Source: Pirellula sp. (GTDB lineage Bacteria; Planctomycetota; Planctomycetia; Pirellulales; PNKZ01). Taken from it: 64,000 nucleotides of DNA. Both the position numbers and the translations under genes were made by a program. The DNA is taken from NCBI GenBank assembly GCA_013822735.1, contig PNKZ01000002.1, positions 496,001 to 560,000 on the forward strand, in the 5' to 3' direction. The notes beneath the pieces are model-generated. The model searched no databases and was not told where the DNA came from. It worked only from the letters and a program-made list of their open reading frames with translations. Each line of letters starts with the position of its first letter. Within the stretch, counting starts at the first letter, position 1. Below are positions 35,148 through 44,971 of the stretch, piece by piece.

Positions 35148-36194
35148 ATGCAACGCGTTGACCGCGCCGGCAGAGAACGGTATTGTACCGCCCCTTCGCC
35201 GCGGTCGGCGCCGACGTCGACCTTCACCACTCGAACATCGATTGCCGCAACTACCTTGATTCACGCGCGTCTCGGCATTCTCGCGACGACCGTTTACGCC
35301 TTGCTCCTGTGCGGCTGTACGCCGATGCAGCCGGTTCGCAATTTGCCGCTGACGATGCCGACGTTGGCCAAGGATTCCGTCACGCTCGACGTGCTCTTCG
35401 TGCGCTATCCGGCCGACGACCAAGACTTCACCGGGCCGGTGTGGGACGAGATCGACGAGTTGCACTTTTCGCAAGAAGCGCGGCTTCGATTGACCGGCAA
35501 CGGCATCCGGGCCGGAATCCTCAGCGGTCCGCTGCCGATGGCGATCGAGAAGCAGATCAGTTTGGCGGAAAAGCCTACGGAAAAGGATGAGTCGGCGCCG
35601 GAATCGGTCGAGCTCGACAAGCAACCTCGCATGAAGCGCCGCTTGCTGCGGCTCCAAGCCGGACGTCGCTCAAACATTCTGACGATGGGCGAAACCCAGC
35701 GCGTGCCGGAGATGTCGCTGCTCATGCTCGGCGTCGACGGCCAGCCGAAGGGGCGCACCTATCGCGAAGTGTTGGGACTCTTCGCGGCTCGCGCCTTTCT
35801 CAACGGCGACGGCGGAGCGAGGATCGAGCTGATCCCGGAGTTGGAACACGGCATCGCCCAGAAGCGCTTTGTGCCGGGCGAAGGAATGTTCAAAGTCGAA
35901 TTCGGTCCGCCGCACGAAGTGTTCACCGAACTTAGGATCGCCGCCGATCTCACGCAGGGGCAGTTTCTCGTGGTCGGCGCCGTTCCGAGCCGGCCCGGCA
36001 GCCTAGGTTACCGGTTCTTCACGGAAGAGAAGGGGGACGTGCCGATGCACAAGCTCTTGCTCATTCGTCTCGCGCAGTCCGAGCTCGATGATCGGTTCTC
36101 GGAAGTCGACGCCGGCGACGGCTCGAAAGAGCAAATCAAGACGCTCGACGTGATGGTGAACACGCACGAGAATTCCCCCGGGCGCAAACGCTAG
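35148..36194 (+). CDS. Hypothetical lipoprotein
   Basis: I do not recognise the family. Residues 43-57 read GILATTVYALLLCGC, a signal peptide ending in a lipobox-like LLLCGC. This suggests a lipid-anchored exported protein of about 290 mature residues. The signal peptide would sit at the N-terminus if translation began at the TTG at 35256 rather than the ATG at 35148. The mature part has no transmembrane segment and looks like mixed alpha/beta with a conserved-looking VTLDVLFVRYPADDQ start. It follows the HELWH gene by 75 bp. Confidence 0.65.
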   Translation: MQRVDRAGRERYCTAPSPRSAPTSTFTTRTSIAATTLIHARLGILATTVYALLLCGCTPMQPVRNLPLTMPTLAKDSVTLDVLFVRYPADDQDFTGPVWDEIDELHFSQEARLRLTGNGIRAGILSGPLPMAIEKQISLAEKPTEKDESAPESVELDKQPRMKRRLLRLQAGRRSNILTMGETQRVPEMSLLMLGVDGQPKGRTYREVLGLFAARAFLNGDGGARIELIPELEHGIAQKRFVPGEGMFKVEFGPPHEVFTELRIAADLTQGQFLVVGAVPSRPGSLGYRFFTEEKGDVPMHKLLLIRLAQSELDDRFSEVDAGDGSKEQIKTLDVMVNTHENSPGRKR

Positions 36195-36242
36195 CGATTT
36201 TGGTCGCTCCGGCGCTGCGGTGTAAGGATGCGCGGCAAGGCA

Positions 36243-36283
36243 AACAAAAACGCCACGGCCCCGTCGTACGACGAAGCCGTGGC
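36243..36283 (-). terminator. Intrinsic terminator of the Cys-rich gene pair
   Basis: On the minus strand GCCACGGC (36283-36276) pairs with GCCGTGGC (36259-36252), and the interior CGTCGTACGACG is itself palindromic. The stem is followed by GTTTTTGTTT. It lies 30 bp beyond the stop of the 82-residue Cys-rich gene, so it should end that transcript. The A-run on the plus strand precedes the hairpin, so it would not terminate the opposite direction well. Confidence 0.8.
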
Positions 36284-36314
36284 TCGATGCATCAGGTAAA
36301 GACAACCTGTGACG

Positions 36315-36563
36315 TTACGCTTGCTTAGCCGAACAGCAGCCGGCCTTGGCCGGGGCTACTTCCGCCTTCGAGGCACAGCCGCACGTGCCGCACTTGCAGG
36401 TCTCGCAAGTGCAGAATTCACCGTTGCAATTCGGGCAACGGCACTCGGTGCAACCACAGGCCGAGACTGCCGCTTTCGGCGAGTCTTGCTGAGCCGCAAA
36501 GGCCCCGACCAAGGTCAACAACGGCAGGGCAAACAGCGACGCGATAAACGCAAAACGTTTCAT
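36315..36563 (-). CDS. Small secreted Cys-rich protein, metallothionein-like
   Basis: The 82-residue protein starts with a signal peptide (MKRFAFIASLFALPLLTLVG). A 29-residue run then holds 11 cysteines in CxC and CxxC pairs (CGCTECRCPNC, then FCTCETCKCGTCGC), and two more cysteines (CC) are near the end. Such spacing is typical of metal-thiolate clusters, so binding of Cu, Zn or Cd outside the cytoplasm is plausible; no close family is recognised. The ATG at 36563 is preferred because the longer frame adds 29 unlike residues. It lies 74 bp downstream of another Cys-rich exported protein, and its own terminator is at 36243-36283. Confidence 0.75.
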   Translation of the reverse strand: MKRFAFIASLFALPLLTLVGAFAAQQDSPKAAVSACGCTECRCPNCNGEFCTCETCKCGTCGCASKAEVAPAKAGCCSAKQA

Positions 36564-36637
36564 ATCTAGATTCCTTAAGTCAGTGACAATCGAAAAAATC
36601 AAATTCGAACCAACAAGAATGTTGCGATCGAGCTCGA

Positions 36638-37150
36638 TTAATTCCGCCACACACCATAAAGAATCGAGTACGCCGGGTGCGAAGAATATGCGAGTTCGGC
36701 CGGCGAGCCGAACCGCAGTGCCGAGAGAAGAGGCGCGACGTCGGAGCTTGCCGACGCGACACCGATGTATGTCAAAGCGTGACTCGCCGACAAATCAACC
36801 GATGCAACGGTGCCGGCAGGCGTCGCCGATTCCGGCACCTTTGCGGAGCAGCAGCAGTCGCCGACCGCGTGCGAGATATTGCGGAGCGAGCAACTCGACG
36901 AATGCGACCGAGGGCCGTTTTCGGGAATGGTGATGCCAAGTCCGTCGGCGTGCTCGTTGCGTGCCGCGCAGCATGACTGCAGCGTTGCCGAAGGGATCGC
37001 TTCAGCGACTTTTCCAACCGCCGGTTCATCGTGAGAGTTCGCCGCGGCGTCGGGAACGTGGCAAGCGCATGGTTTCGCCAGAAGGACGATCGGCTGTGTA
37101 GCCAACGTCGCAACGGCGACTATCACCAGAAGCTTGTTGAGGATCCGCAT
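36638..37150 (-). CDS. Hypothetical exported Cys-rich protein
   Basis: The family is not recognised. The 170-residue product begins with a hydrophobic signal sequence (MRILNKLLVIVAVATLATQP). PCACH follows immediately after it, and later come SCC, SC and CCC, eight cysteines in all. The rest is Ala/Ser-rich, with a hydrophobic C-terminal half. Together with the downstream metallothionein-like gene it probably forms a two-gene unit. A role in handling metals or in the cell envelope is possible but unproven. A candidate minus-strand -10 box lies at 37271-37276. Confidence 0.6.
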   Translation of the reverse strand: MRILNKLLVIVAVATLATQPIVLLAKPCACHVPDAAANSHDEPAVGKVAEAIPSATLQSCCAARNEHADGLGITIPENGPRSHSSSCSLRNISHAVGDCCCSAKVPESATPAGTVASVDLSASHALTYIGVASASSDVAPLLSALRFGSPAELAYSSHPAYSILYGVWRN

Positions 37151-37270
37151 TGTATTCGACGTTGCCAGAAATCCGCGTGGCACGGTAAACAATCGAAGTA
37201 CGACAGTTGGTGCCGGCGACCGATGTGCGACGCGATTGTTCGCTCTAATGCGACTCGCCGTCGGTGATTG

Positions 37271-37276
37271 ATTATA
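37271..37276 (-). promoter_or_regulatory. Candidate promoter -10 for the Cys-rich pair
   Basis: The minus strand reads TATAAT at 37276-37271, a perfect -10 box. The best -35 match is TAGAAC, 18 nt upstream, which is weak. It would leave a leader of about 115 nt before the ATG at 37150. Confidence 0.4.
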
Positions 37277-37939
37277 CGGACGAGGTCGAAAAGAGTTCTA
37301 CGAAGAAGGGCTTGCGAACCTAGTCACCGCCGTAAGGTGCTGGTAAAAAAGGACTTGGGTGCTGTGCTGCCGATTCGTTTTCCTCCACGCTCGCAATTTA
37401 AGCCCCTTCCTGAAGCGGTTGTCTCTTGCCTGGCGGCATCCCGTCGCCCTGCGTTCCGCTGATTTGACCTTTGCCGCCGGACGGAATTGTTTACCATAAC
37501 AGCAATCGGCTCCTCCACCTCGCATCGCCCTGGGAGGGGCCCGCGATTGACGTAGGCACGGACGCCGTAGCAAGTTACGACCAGCATCGCGGAACGCCAC
37601 GGACGGCCGGGCCTCGGAAAAACGTTGCGGATTGCCGGAAGTTTCGGCGCATCCCAATGGAGGCTTTGTTCGAGAGGGCCCGACGCAAACCATCGCGTCG
37701 GACGAGGGTTCGGTTTGGTTTGGGTTCGGCAGAGTCAATTTCGGAACGGCCTTCACGGCTCACCGAAGCGAACTATTTGCCGGCCACCCTCGTAGTAACT
37801 TAGCGCATTCCAACAGTGCTGACGGCACGGTGCTCTTCGCACCCTGCAGCCGGCGCGGTTGAGTTTGGTTCGTTGTCCGACGTGTTCGTTCCCATCTGTT
37901 TCCCCCCAAGGGCGTTTCGTTTCCAGACGAGAGTAAATC
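37277..37939. other. Gene-free region ahead of the second EF-G gene
   Basis: No frame here has a recognisable product or good coding character. TTGACC at 37464-37469 is a fair -35 box but is followed only by a poor -10 (TTGTTT at 37487). A promoter or a long leader for the downstream EF-G gene is expected here but cannot be placed with confidence. Confidence 0.5.
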
Positions 37940-40051
37940 ATGGACCTCGCCAACTATCGCAACATCGGCATTTCGGCCCACATCGACTCGGGTAAGACCA
38001 CCTTGAGCGAGCGGATCCTTTTCTATGCCGGCCGCATTCACAAGATCAACGAAGTGAAGGGGGACGGCGATGGCGCAACCATGGACTACATGGATCTCGA
38101 GCGCGAACGCGGTATCACCATTACCAGCGCCGCGACCTCGGTCGAATGGGTCAATGAAAAACTCGGCATCGAGCCGCACAAGATCAACCTGATCGATACC
38201 CCCGGACACGTGGACTTCACGGTCGAAGTCGAGCGCTCGCTCCGCGTGCTCGACGGCGCCGTGCTCGTGCTCTGCTCCGTCGGCGGCGTGCAAAGCCAGT
38301 CGATGACCGTTGATCGTCAAATGAAGCGCTATCGCGTGCCGCGCTTGGCGTTCATCAACAAGATGGACCGCACGGGGGCGAACTACGCCCGCGTCGTTTC
38401 GCAACTTCGCGAAAAGCTCGACACCAACGCGGTGTTGATGCAGCTGCCCATCGGCAAGGAAGACAAGTTTGAAGGCGTGATCGATCTGTTCCGCCGCAAG
38501 GCCCTCTACTTCGACGGCCCCAAGGGGGAAGACGTTCGTGAAGAAGAAGTGCCGGAAGCGATGAAGGAAGAAGTCGCCGAAGCCCGACAAAACACCCTCG
38601 AATCGTTGGCGATGTTCAGCGACGAGATGATGGAATTGTTGCTGGCCGAGGAGGAAGTGCCGCTCGAATTGATCTACAAGACCATTCGCACGGCCACGCA
38701 CGCGCAAGAGTTGACGCCGGTCTTCATGGGCTCGGCGTTCAAGAACAAGGGCGTACAGCCGTTGCTCGACGCGGTGACGCGTTTCTTGCCGTCGCCGCTG
38801 GATCGTGAAGTGCGCGCTAAGCAATGGGACAACCCGACCGAGCCGTTCCCGCTCGAGCCGGACCCGAGCAAGCCCTTGGTCGCCATGGCGTTCAAGATCG
38901 TGGAAGATCCGTACGGTCAGCTCACCTTCATGCGTATCTACCAAGGCACGATGAAGAAAGGCGAAACGTACGTCAACCAACGTACGACCAAGAAGGAACG
39001 TTTCAGCCGCATCGTGCGGATGCACGCCGATAAGCGAGAAGAAATCGATTCGGCGGGCGCCGGCGATATCATCGCGGTCATGGGCGTCGACTGCGCGTCG
39101 GGCGATACGTTTGCCGCCGATCAGAAGTACTGCTCGTTGGAAAACATGTTCGTTCCGGAACCGGTCATCAAGATGTCCGTGGCTCCGGCCAATCGCGACG
39201 GCGGCGACAAGCTCACGAAGGCGCTCCAGCGCTTCATGAAGGAAGATCCGACGTTCCGCGTTTCGAGCGATGAAGAAACTTCGGAAACCCTCATCGCGGG
39301 CATGGGCGAGTTGCACCTCGATATTTACGTCGAACGCATCAAGCGCGAGTACAAGGTGGAAGTGATCGTCGGTGCGCCGAAGGTCAGCTACCGCGAAGCC
39401 CCGACGCAAAACGTCGACTTCGATCACAAGCGCAAGAAGCAAACCGGCGGTTCCGGCCAATACGGCCATATCAAGGGCACGCTCGAAGTGTTGCCGGAAG
39501 ACGCCACGGAGACGTTCATCTTCGTCGACGACGTCGTCCAGGGTCGCATTCCGCGCGAGTACATCCCGTCGGTCGAGAAGGGCTTCAAGGCCTGTATGAA
39601 TAAGGGTCCGGTCGCCGGCTTCCCGCTCGTCGGGTTGCAGGTCGTCCTGAAAGACGGTTCGTACCACGACGTCGACTCGTCCGACATGGCGTTCCAACTC
39701 ACGGCGCAAGAATGCTTCCGCGAGTACTTCCTGAAGATGAAGCCGGTGTTGCTTGAGCCGGTCATGAAGCTCGAAGTCGAAGTGCCGACGAATTTCCAAG
39801 GTACGGTCGCCGGTGAACTCACCAGCCGCCGCGGCTTGATCATCGGTACGGAAATGAACAGCACGACGGCCGTGATCGAAGCCGAAGTTCCGCTCGCGGA
39901 ACTCTTCGGCTACTCGACCGACCTGCGCAGCATGACCCAAGGCCAAGGGACCTTCTCGATGGAGTTCAGCAAGTACCGTCGGGTACCTGCGAGCATCCAA
40001 GAAGAAGTCGTGGCCGCGAAGAAGAAGGCCGACCTGGTCGGCGCCAAGTAA
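37940..40051 (+). CDS. fusA: EF-G of the GFM1 (spdEFG1) type, probable translocase
   Basis: This 703-residue translational GTPase has the G motifs [27 protein letters not shown] and NKMD, and the five EF-G domains. [27 protein letters not shown] and [21 protein letters not shown] match human mitochondrial GFM1, the translocation factor, as I recall it. The related bacterial type is called spdEFG1. It is outside the str operon and has its own terminator (40121-40156). With the GFM2-like paralogue at 14779-16920 it suggests divided translocation and recycling roles. The ATG at 37940 gives [18 protein letters not shown]. Confidence 0.92.
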   Translation: MDLANYRNIGISAHIDSGKTTLSERILFYAGRIHKINEVKGDGDGATMDYMDLERERGITITSAATSVEWVNEKLGIEPHKINLIDTPGHVDFTVEVERSLRVLDGAVLVLCSVGGVQSQSMTVDRQMKRYRVPRLAFINKMDRTGANYARVVSQLREKLDTNAVLMQLPIGKEDKFEGVIDLFRRKALYFDGPKGEDVREEEVPEAMKEEVAEARQNTLESLAMFSDEMMELLLAEEEVPLELIYKTIRTATHAQELTPVFMGSAFKNKGVQPLLDAVTRFLPSPLDREVRAKQWDNPTEPFPLEPDPSKPLVAMAFKIVEDPYGQLTFMRIYQGTMKKGETYVNQRTTKKERFSRIVRMHADKREEIDSAGAGDIIAVMGVDCASGDTFAADQKYCSLENMFVPEPVIKMSVAPANRDGGDKLTKALQRFMKEDPTFRVSSDEETSETLIAGMGELHLDIYVERIKREYKVEVIVGAPKVSYREAPTQNVDFDHKRKKQTGGSGQYGHIKGTLEVLPEDATETFIFVDDVVQGRIPREYIPSVEKGFKACMNKGPVAGFPLVGLQVVLKDGSYHDVDSSDMAFQLTAQECFREYFLKMKPVLLEPVMKLEVEVPTNFQGTVAGELTSRRGLIIGTEMNSTTAVIEAEVPLAELFGYSTDLRSMTQGQGTFSMEFSKYRRVPASIQEEVVAAKKKADLVGAK

Positions 40052-40120
40052 CCCAAGTAACCATTGCGAAGGCGAGCCGGGAGCGTCAGCGACCGGAGCC
40101 CGATTCGTAACGATACGAGA

Positions 40121-40156
40121 AGAGCGGGAGCCCCAAACGGCTCCCGCTCTTTTTTT
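40121..40156 (+). terminator. Intrinsic terminator after the GFM1-type EF-G gene
   Basis: AGAGCGGGAGCC at 40121-40132 pairs perfectly with GGCTCCCGCTCT at 40139-40150 over a 6-nt loop, and six T residues follow. This 12-bp GC-rich stem with a U-tract is a textbook terminator located 70 bp after the stop codon. It separates the EF-G gene from the kinase gene at 40189. Confidence 0.95.
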
Positions 40157-40188
40157 GTTTCCGTACCTCGCCTGCTAGAATTCGGCGT

Positions 40189-41778
40189 ATGACTTCCTCC
40201 GCCGACCATCCGCCCATACCGACCAATGAACCAGACGAACTGACGGAGTTTCTGCTTCGTCGTGAATCCTATCCGGATGCGACGTCGCGCGTGGAACTTG
40301 TCGAAACGCACATCTCGCGCGTGTTCCTTACAGATCGTTTCGTCTACAAACTGAAGAAGCCGGTCCGGTTCGAGTTTCTCGACTTTTCGACGCTCGCGGC
40401 CCGAAAACAATCGTGCGACGACGAGGTCCGGCTCAATCGCCGCATGGCGCACGATGCGTATCTCGGCGTCTTGCCGATCGCTCGCGGCGCCGACGGTCGC
40501 CTGAGTTTGGAAGGCCCCGGCGAACCGATCGAATGGGTCGTGAAGATGCGTCGGCTCGATGCGAGCCGAATGCTCGATCGGCTGATACGCGAAGATCGTC
40601 TTAATGACGACGATATCGCGCCGCTTGCCCATCATTTGGCGAATTACTACGCGTCGGCCCCCGCTCTTCGGGTAAACGCCGATGATTATCATCGATCCAT
40701 CGTCCGCCATGTGAGGGCCAATCGCGACGACTTGCTCGCATCTTGCCCAGACGACTTGCATGAATCGGTGCGCCGTATTCATGCCGAACAGCTTGAGGAA
40801 CTCTTCTGCAATCGCGAAATGTTTGACGAGCGCGTCGCCGAGGGGAAGGTGATCGACGGTCACGGCGACCTACGACCGGAACATATCTGCTTGGAGACCC
40901 CGCCCGTCGTTTACGACTGCGTAGAATTCAGCGCCGACTTCCGCCGCATTGATATCGCCGACGAATTGTGTTTCCTGCAGATGGAATGCGAACTCCTCGG
41001 CCGTGCGGACGTCGGTCGGGCCATTCTCGACGCCTACCGACGACGCGCCGGAGAGTATCTACCCGACGACTTGCAAGAGTTCTACAAGAGCTATCGGGCA
41101 TGCGTGCGCGGCAAAGTCGCCGCGCTCCGAGCTCGCCAACAGTCGGACGCATCACAGGAGGCGAGCCGGAACGAGTTGCGACGATATCTTCACTTCGCCG
41201 GGCGACGTGTGCCGCCTGTTTGGACGTCGTGGACCCTCTACGTGATGCGCGGCCTGATGGGAACGGGGAAATCGACGCTTGCCGCGGCGCTGGCTTTGGA
41301 AACGGCGAGCGAGAGAATCCGCACGGACGACGTACGACGCGAATTGTTCGATGATCTTCCGCCTGAAGCGTCATTCGGCGGCGGCAAGTACGGGCCGGAA
41401 CAAAAGCGACTCGTCTACGAGGAGGTGTTGCGTCGCTGCGAGCGGCGGCTTTGCGACGGCCAATCCGTCATTGCCGACGGCATGTTTCTCGACGACGAAG
41501 CACTGCGGAAAGCGGCGGAAGTCGCGGCGACGACCGGCGCTCAGATAGTCGTGGTCGAATGCCGTTGCTCCGCGGAACTTGCCAAGCAACGCATCGCCGT
41601 TCGCCTCGCCCGGGCCGCCGACAGTTCCGAGGCGCGCCCCGAACTGTACGACATTCAAGCCGGGTCCATGTGCGCAGTACCGGCGACGCTGCGATGCATA
41701 ACCGTTGATACGGAACTTCCCGCCGAGGAACAGCTCGCGCTCTTCTGGGAAGGTTTGCAACGTCCGAGGAAGCCGTAG
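40189..41778 (+). CDS. Fused phosphotransferase-like and P-loop kinase protein
   Basis: The 529-residue protein has two modules. Residues about 30-340 resemble an aminoglycoside/choline phosphotransferase fold, with the catalytic-loop motif HGDLRPEHI at 225-233 and a following VYDCVEF. Residues about 350-525 form a P-loop kinase with GLMGTGKS at 355-362. Similar fusions are known as AAA-family or zeta-like ATPases of unknown substrate (COG2187 plus COG0645 by my recollection). No substrate can be read from the sequence. The gene runs convergent with cphA; only 8 bp separate their ends. Confidence 0.8.
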   Translation: MTSSADHPPIPTNEPDELTEFLLRRESYPDATSRVELVETHISRVFLTDRFVYKLKKPVRFEFLDFSTLAARKQSCDDEVRLNRRMAHDAYLGVLPIARGADGRLSLEGPGEPIEWVVKMRRLDASRMLDRLIREDRLNDDDIAPLAHHLANYYASAPALRVNADDYHRSIVRHVRANRDDLLASCPDDLHESVRRIHAEQLEELFCNREMFDERVAEGKVIDGHGDLRPEHICLETPPVVYDCVEFSADFRRIDIADELCFLQMECELLGRADVGRAILDAYRRRAGEYLPDDLQEFYKSYRACVRGKVAALRARQQSDASQEASRNELRRYLHFAGRRVPPVWTSWTLYVMRGLMGTGKSTLAAALALETASERIRTDDVRRELFDDLPPEASFGGGKYGPEQKRLVYEEVLRRCERRLCDGQSVIADGMFLDDEALRKAAEVAATTGAQIVVVECRCSAELAKQRIAVRLARAADSSEARPELYDIQAGSMCAVPATLRCITVDTELPAEEQLALFWEGLQRPRKP

Positions 41779-41786
41779 TCAGCCGG

Positions 41787-44498
41787 CTACTTCACCGCGC
41801 CTGCGCTCATCGGCAGTGATTGGAGCATCTCGAGCATCGAGAGGTCCAAGCTGGTCGTGCCGAGCAGTTCTTGGGCGCCCACTTCGCGACCGTCGGTGCC
41901 GGCCTTGAGGTGCTGCTTGATGTAGTCGACCGTCTCGTCGACGCAGTCGGCCTGCAGCAGCAGCAGATCGCCGGGGCGAGCCTTGCGAAGCGCCAGTTGC
42001 AACGAGGCGAGCGCCCCTTGCACTTCGTGCACTTCTTCGGCCCGCGGAGCGTTCACGAGCCCTTGGCGGAAGAGGCCCATAATCTCGCCCGGCTGCCGGC
42101 CGCGGAGGTAATGGTCTTCGTACACGATGACCGTGTCGAAGGCTTCGCCCAGCAGTTGGCCTTGGCGGATCATGTCGCAATCGCGGCGATCGCCGGCGGT
42201 CGAGTAGACCGCGATCCGGCGCTCGTGCGGGAATTGTTCGAGAGCCTCGATCAAGGCGACGAGCGCGGAAGGGTTGTGTCCGTAATCGACGACCACCGTG
42301 GCTCCGGCGATCTCCATTAGGTTGAACCGGCCCGGCGAGTGCTTCAAGTCGGCGGCGAAGGTGCTCAGGCCGCGACGAACCGATTCCACCGCGATGCCGA
42401 GTCCCCAAGCTCCGGCCGTAGCGGCCAGCGAGTTCTCGATTTGGAAGCCGATTCGGCCGCCGTGCGTGAGCGGCACTTGGTCGAGCGAAATCACCAAGGT
42501 TTCGGTGGTTCCTTCGGCGGCGACGATCGTCCCTTGGCGGACGAATACGGCCCGTTTGCCCTTCTTTAAATGTTCGGCGACCACGGGGTCGGTTTCGCTG
42601 AGGGCAAAGTAAATCACGCCGCCCGGGCACTTCTCGGCCATGGCGACGCAGAGCGGATCGCCGGCTTTAAGCACGGCGTAGCCCGAGGGTTGCACGACGT
42701 CGACGATGGTCCGCTTCACCTTCGCGACTTGCTCCGGCGTATCGATGCCGGCCGAGCCGAGGTGGTCTCCTTCGGCAATGTTGGTGACGATGGCGACGTC
42801 GCACTTGTCGAAGCCGAGCCCTTCGCGAAGGATGCCGCCGCGGGCCGTTTCCAGCACCGCCGCTTCCACCGAAGGATTCGCCAACACGTTGCGGGCGCTC
42901 TTCGGGCCGCTGCAATCGCCGTTGTCGATGCGCCGGCCGCCGATGTAGATGCCGTCGGTGCAGGTCATGCCGAGGTTCAACCCCGAGCCGGCGACGATGT
43001 GACCGAGCAAGCGCGTGGTGGTCGTCTTGCCGTTGGTACCGGTGATCGCGGCGACCGGGATGCGGCCGATTTGTCCCTCTGGGAACATCATCTCGACGAT
43101 CGCGTCTCCCACTTGCCGCGGCTTGCCCGCCGACGGTTCGATGTGCATTCGCAGGCCCGGGGCGGCGTTCACTTCGACGATGACGCCCCCCTGCTCTTCC
43201 AGCGAACGTCCGATATCGCGAGCGACGACGTCGATGCCGGCGATGTCCAAGCCGATCACGCGGGCCGCTTCGATGGCGCGGGCCGTCACTTCCGGGTGGA
43301 CGAAATCAGTGACGTCTTCGGCCGTGCCGCCGGTGCTCAGATTGGCGTTGCGGCGAATGATCACGACTTCGCCCGCCGCGGGAACGGTTTCCGGCGTGTA
43401 GCCGTGTTCGTTGAGGACGTTCAGGGCCACGGCGTCGAGCTTGATCTTGCTCAGCGGCAGCGCGTGGTCGTCGCCGCGGCGCGGGTCCTTGTTCACTTCT
43501 TCGACAAGTTGTGCAATGGTCGAAACGCCGTCGCCGCGGACTTGGGCGGGAATGCGGTGCGACGCGGCGGCCAACTTACCGCCGACGATCAGCAGACGGT
43601 AATCGCCGCCGGGAGCGAACTTCTCGACGACGATATGCCGGCTCTCGTCACGGGCTGCCACATAAGCGGCGACCACTTGTTCGCGCGTCGTCAGGTTCAC
43701 GGCGACGCCGCGCCCTTGGTTTCCGAATTGCGGCTTCACGACGACCGGTCCGCCGATATCTTCAGCGGCCTCCCAAGCGTCGTCGGCGTCGGTCACGGGG
43801 CGCCCTTCCGGCACCGGCACGCCCGCGGCGGCCAGGAATTCACGCGTCAGTTCTTTGTCTTGCGCGATCTCTTCGGCCACGGCGGCCGTGCGATCGGTTT
43901 GGGCGGCGATAATGCGGCGTTGCTTGGCCCCCTGCCCCAGTTGGATCAGGCTCCCTTCGTTCAGCCGACGCCACGGAATGTCGCGCGCCACGGCGGCGCG
44001 CACGATCGACTTCGTGCTCGGGCCGAGGCAGTTCTTTTGGTAGATGGCGCGGAGCTTGGCGACTTCGCCATGGATGTCGAAGTCGCGCCCTTCCACGGCA
44101 GCCATGCAGAGTTCGCGGCCTGCGATAAACGCGGCCCGAGCGAGCTCTTCCACTTCGTATTCGATCGCGACCTTGTAGTAGCCTTCGCCGAGCGACTCAC
44201 GAGCCCGGCCGAAACCGACTTCGCATCCGGCGAGCGTTTGCAACTCGAGCGAGACGTGCTCGAGGATGTGCGCCAAGTAGGTGCCGCGGCGGAGTCGTTC
44301 GAAAAAGCCGCCCCGTTCGCCGACGCTGCAGCGATGCTCGATCATCGAGGGCAGCCATCCCATCACCCGTTCGTTGAAGCCGGGCATGGAGTCCGACGGG
44401 GAATCTTTGAGCGCTCCTAAATCGACCCAGGCTTCAAGCACCGGGAAATTGGCCCAGATATTTGGACCGCGAAGCGCAAGAACTTTACGGAATTCCAT
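41787..44498 (-). CDS. cphA: Cyanophycin synthetase
   Basis: CphA joins aspartate and arginine into the nitrogen-storage polymer cyanophycin. The 903 residues show an N-terminal domain (about 1-160) and an ATP-grasp domain with KPQFGNQGRGV at 255-265 and VEVNAAPGLRMH at 441-452. A Mur-ligase-like domain follows with the P-loop GTNGKTTT at 487-494. The usual length is near 870-900. No cyanophycinase (cphB) gene is in the window. The divergent ABC exporter and DUF1854 genes at 45122-47935 are known companions. The start MEFRKVLALRGPNIWANFPV is typical. Confidence 0.95.
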   Translation of the reverse strand: MEFRKVLALRGPNIWANFPVLEAWVDLGALKDSPSDSMPGFNERVMGWLPSMIEHRCSVGERGGFFERLRRGTYLAHILEHVSLELQTLAGCEVGFGRARESLGEGYYKVAIEYEVEELARAAFIAGRELCMAAVEGRDFDIHGEVAKLRAIYQKNCLGPSTKSIVRAAVARDIPWRRLNEGSLIQLGQGAKQRRIIAAQTDRTAAVAEEIAQDKELTREFLAAAGVPVPEGRPVTDADDAWEAAEDIGGPVVVKPQFGNQGRGVAVNLTTREQVVAAYVAARDESRHIVVEKFAPGGDYRLLIVGGKLAAASHRIPAQVRGDGVSTIAQLVEEVNKDPRRGDDHALPLSKIKLDAVALNVLNEHGYTPETVPAAGEVVIIRRNANLSTGGTAEDVTDFVHPEVTARAIEAARVIGLDIAGIDVVARDIGRSLEEQGGVIVEVNAAPGLRMHIEPSAGKPRQVGDAIVEMMFPEGQIGRIPVAAITGTNGKTTTTRLLGHIVAGSGLNLGMTCTDGIYIGGRRIDNGDCSGPKSARNVLANPSVEAAVLETARGGILREGLGFDKCDVAIVTNIAEGDHLGSAGIDTPEQVAKVKRTIVDVVQPSGYAVLKAGDPLCVAMAEKCPGGVIYFALSETDPVVAEHLKKGKRAVFVRQGTIVAAEGTTETLVISLDQVPLTHGGRIGFQIENSLAATAGAWGLGIAVESVRRGLSTFAADLKHSPGRFNLMEIAGATVVVDYGHNPSALVALIEALEQFPHERRIAVYSTAGDRRDCDMIRQGQLLGEAFDTVIVYEDHYLRGRQPGEIMGLFRQGLVNAPRAEEVHEVQGALASLQLALRKARPGDLLLLQADCVDETVDYIKQHLKAGTDGREVGAQELLGTTSLDLSMLEMLQSLPMSAGAVK

Positions 44499-44735
44499 GT
44501 TGGTCGTGACCCGACGCGAAGATGAGATGAGAGAGGTGTACTAAGAGTTCGTTCGAGATTTCGGAAAGTTACGAATTTTTCTTTCAGGTGCCGCTTTCAC
44601 GGATCGGCGGTAAACCGAAGCCATGCCTACGGGGGAGCGATTCGAAAAAGGGCCCGACACTAGGGCAAGGTGGATGCACTGAATAGTGTTTGCCGTGTCG
44701 GAAAAAAATCGCTGAAGAAGTTGGAGGTCATAAGC

Positions 44736-44822
44736 ATGTTACGCACTCGAAAGTTGAAAGTTCTCATCGTCCAATGCGAAGCGCCGATTGACGAATTGCG
44801 CGCGCCACGCTTTCTTCGATAA
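44736..44822 (+). CDS. Possible 28-residue small protein in the cphA-ABC gap
   Basis: An ATG at 44736 is preceded by GGAGGT at 44723-44728 with a 7-nt spacing, a much stronger ribosome site than most genes here have. The frame encodes 28 residues (MLRTRKLKVLIVQCEAPIDE followed by LRAPRFLR) and stops at TAA. No similarity is recognised. It may be a leader peptide, a small protein or chance. The surrounding 623-bp gap (44499-45121) otherwise has no gene. Confidence 0.3.
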   Translation: MLRTRKLKVLIVQCEAPIDELRAPRFLR

Positions 44823-44971
44823 GAACGGATTTCCGGCCTAGGTAAAAGGCGCAAGCGCGAAGTCGAAGAATTGCCGCACCCGAGGTGCGACTCGTTTCGT
44901 ACGACGAGAAGAATGGGAGACCGGCCATGCGCCGAACGGCGCTCGGATAGATGAGGGAAATCACGGTCAAT

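Noticed and set aside
37471-37862. Small frames upstream of the GFM1-type EF-G gene
   Set aside because: No ribosome sites, no recognisable domains and overlapping frames of similar length; treated as leader or spacer.
37760-40000. 746-codon minus-strand open frame opposite the GFM1-type EF-G gene
   Set aside because: It is the mirror of a fully conserved EF-G gene in GC-rich sequence; its translation has the Arg/His/Leu-rich look of an antisense frame and no recognisable domain.
42570-44420. 616-codon plus-strand open frame opposite cphA
   Set aside because: Antisense of a clear cyanophycin synthetase; no recognisable motif and typical mirror composition.
44660-44854. 64-codon minus-strand frame in the cphA-exporter gap
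   Set aside because: No ribosome site or recognisable sequence, and it overlaps the better-supported small plus-strand frame at 44736.
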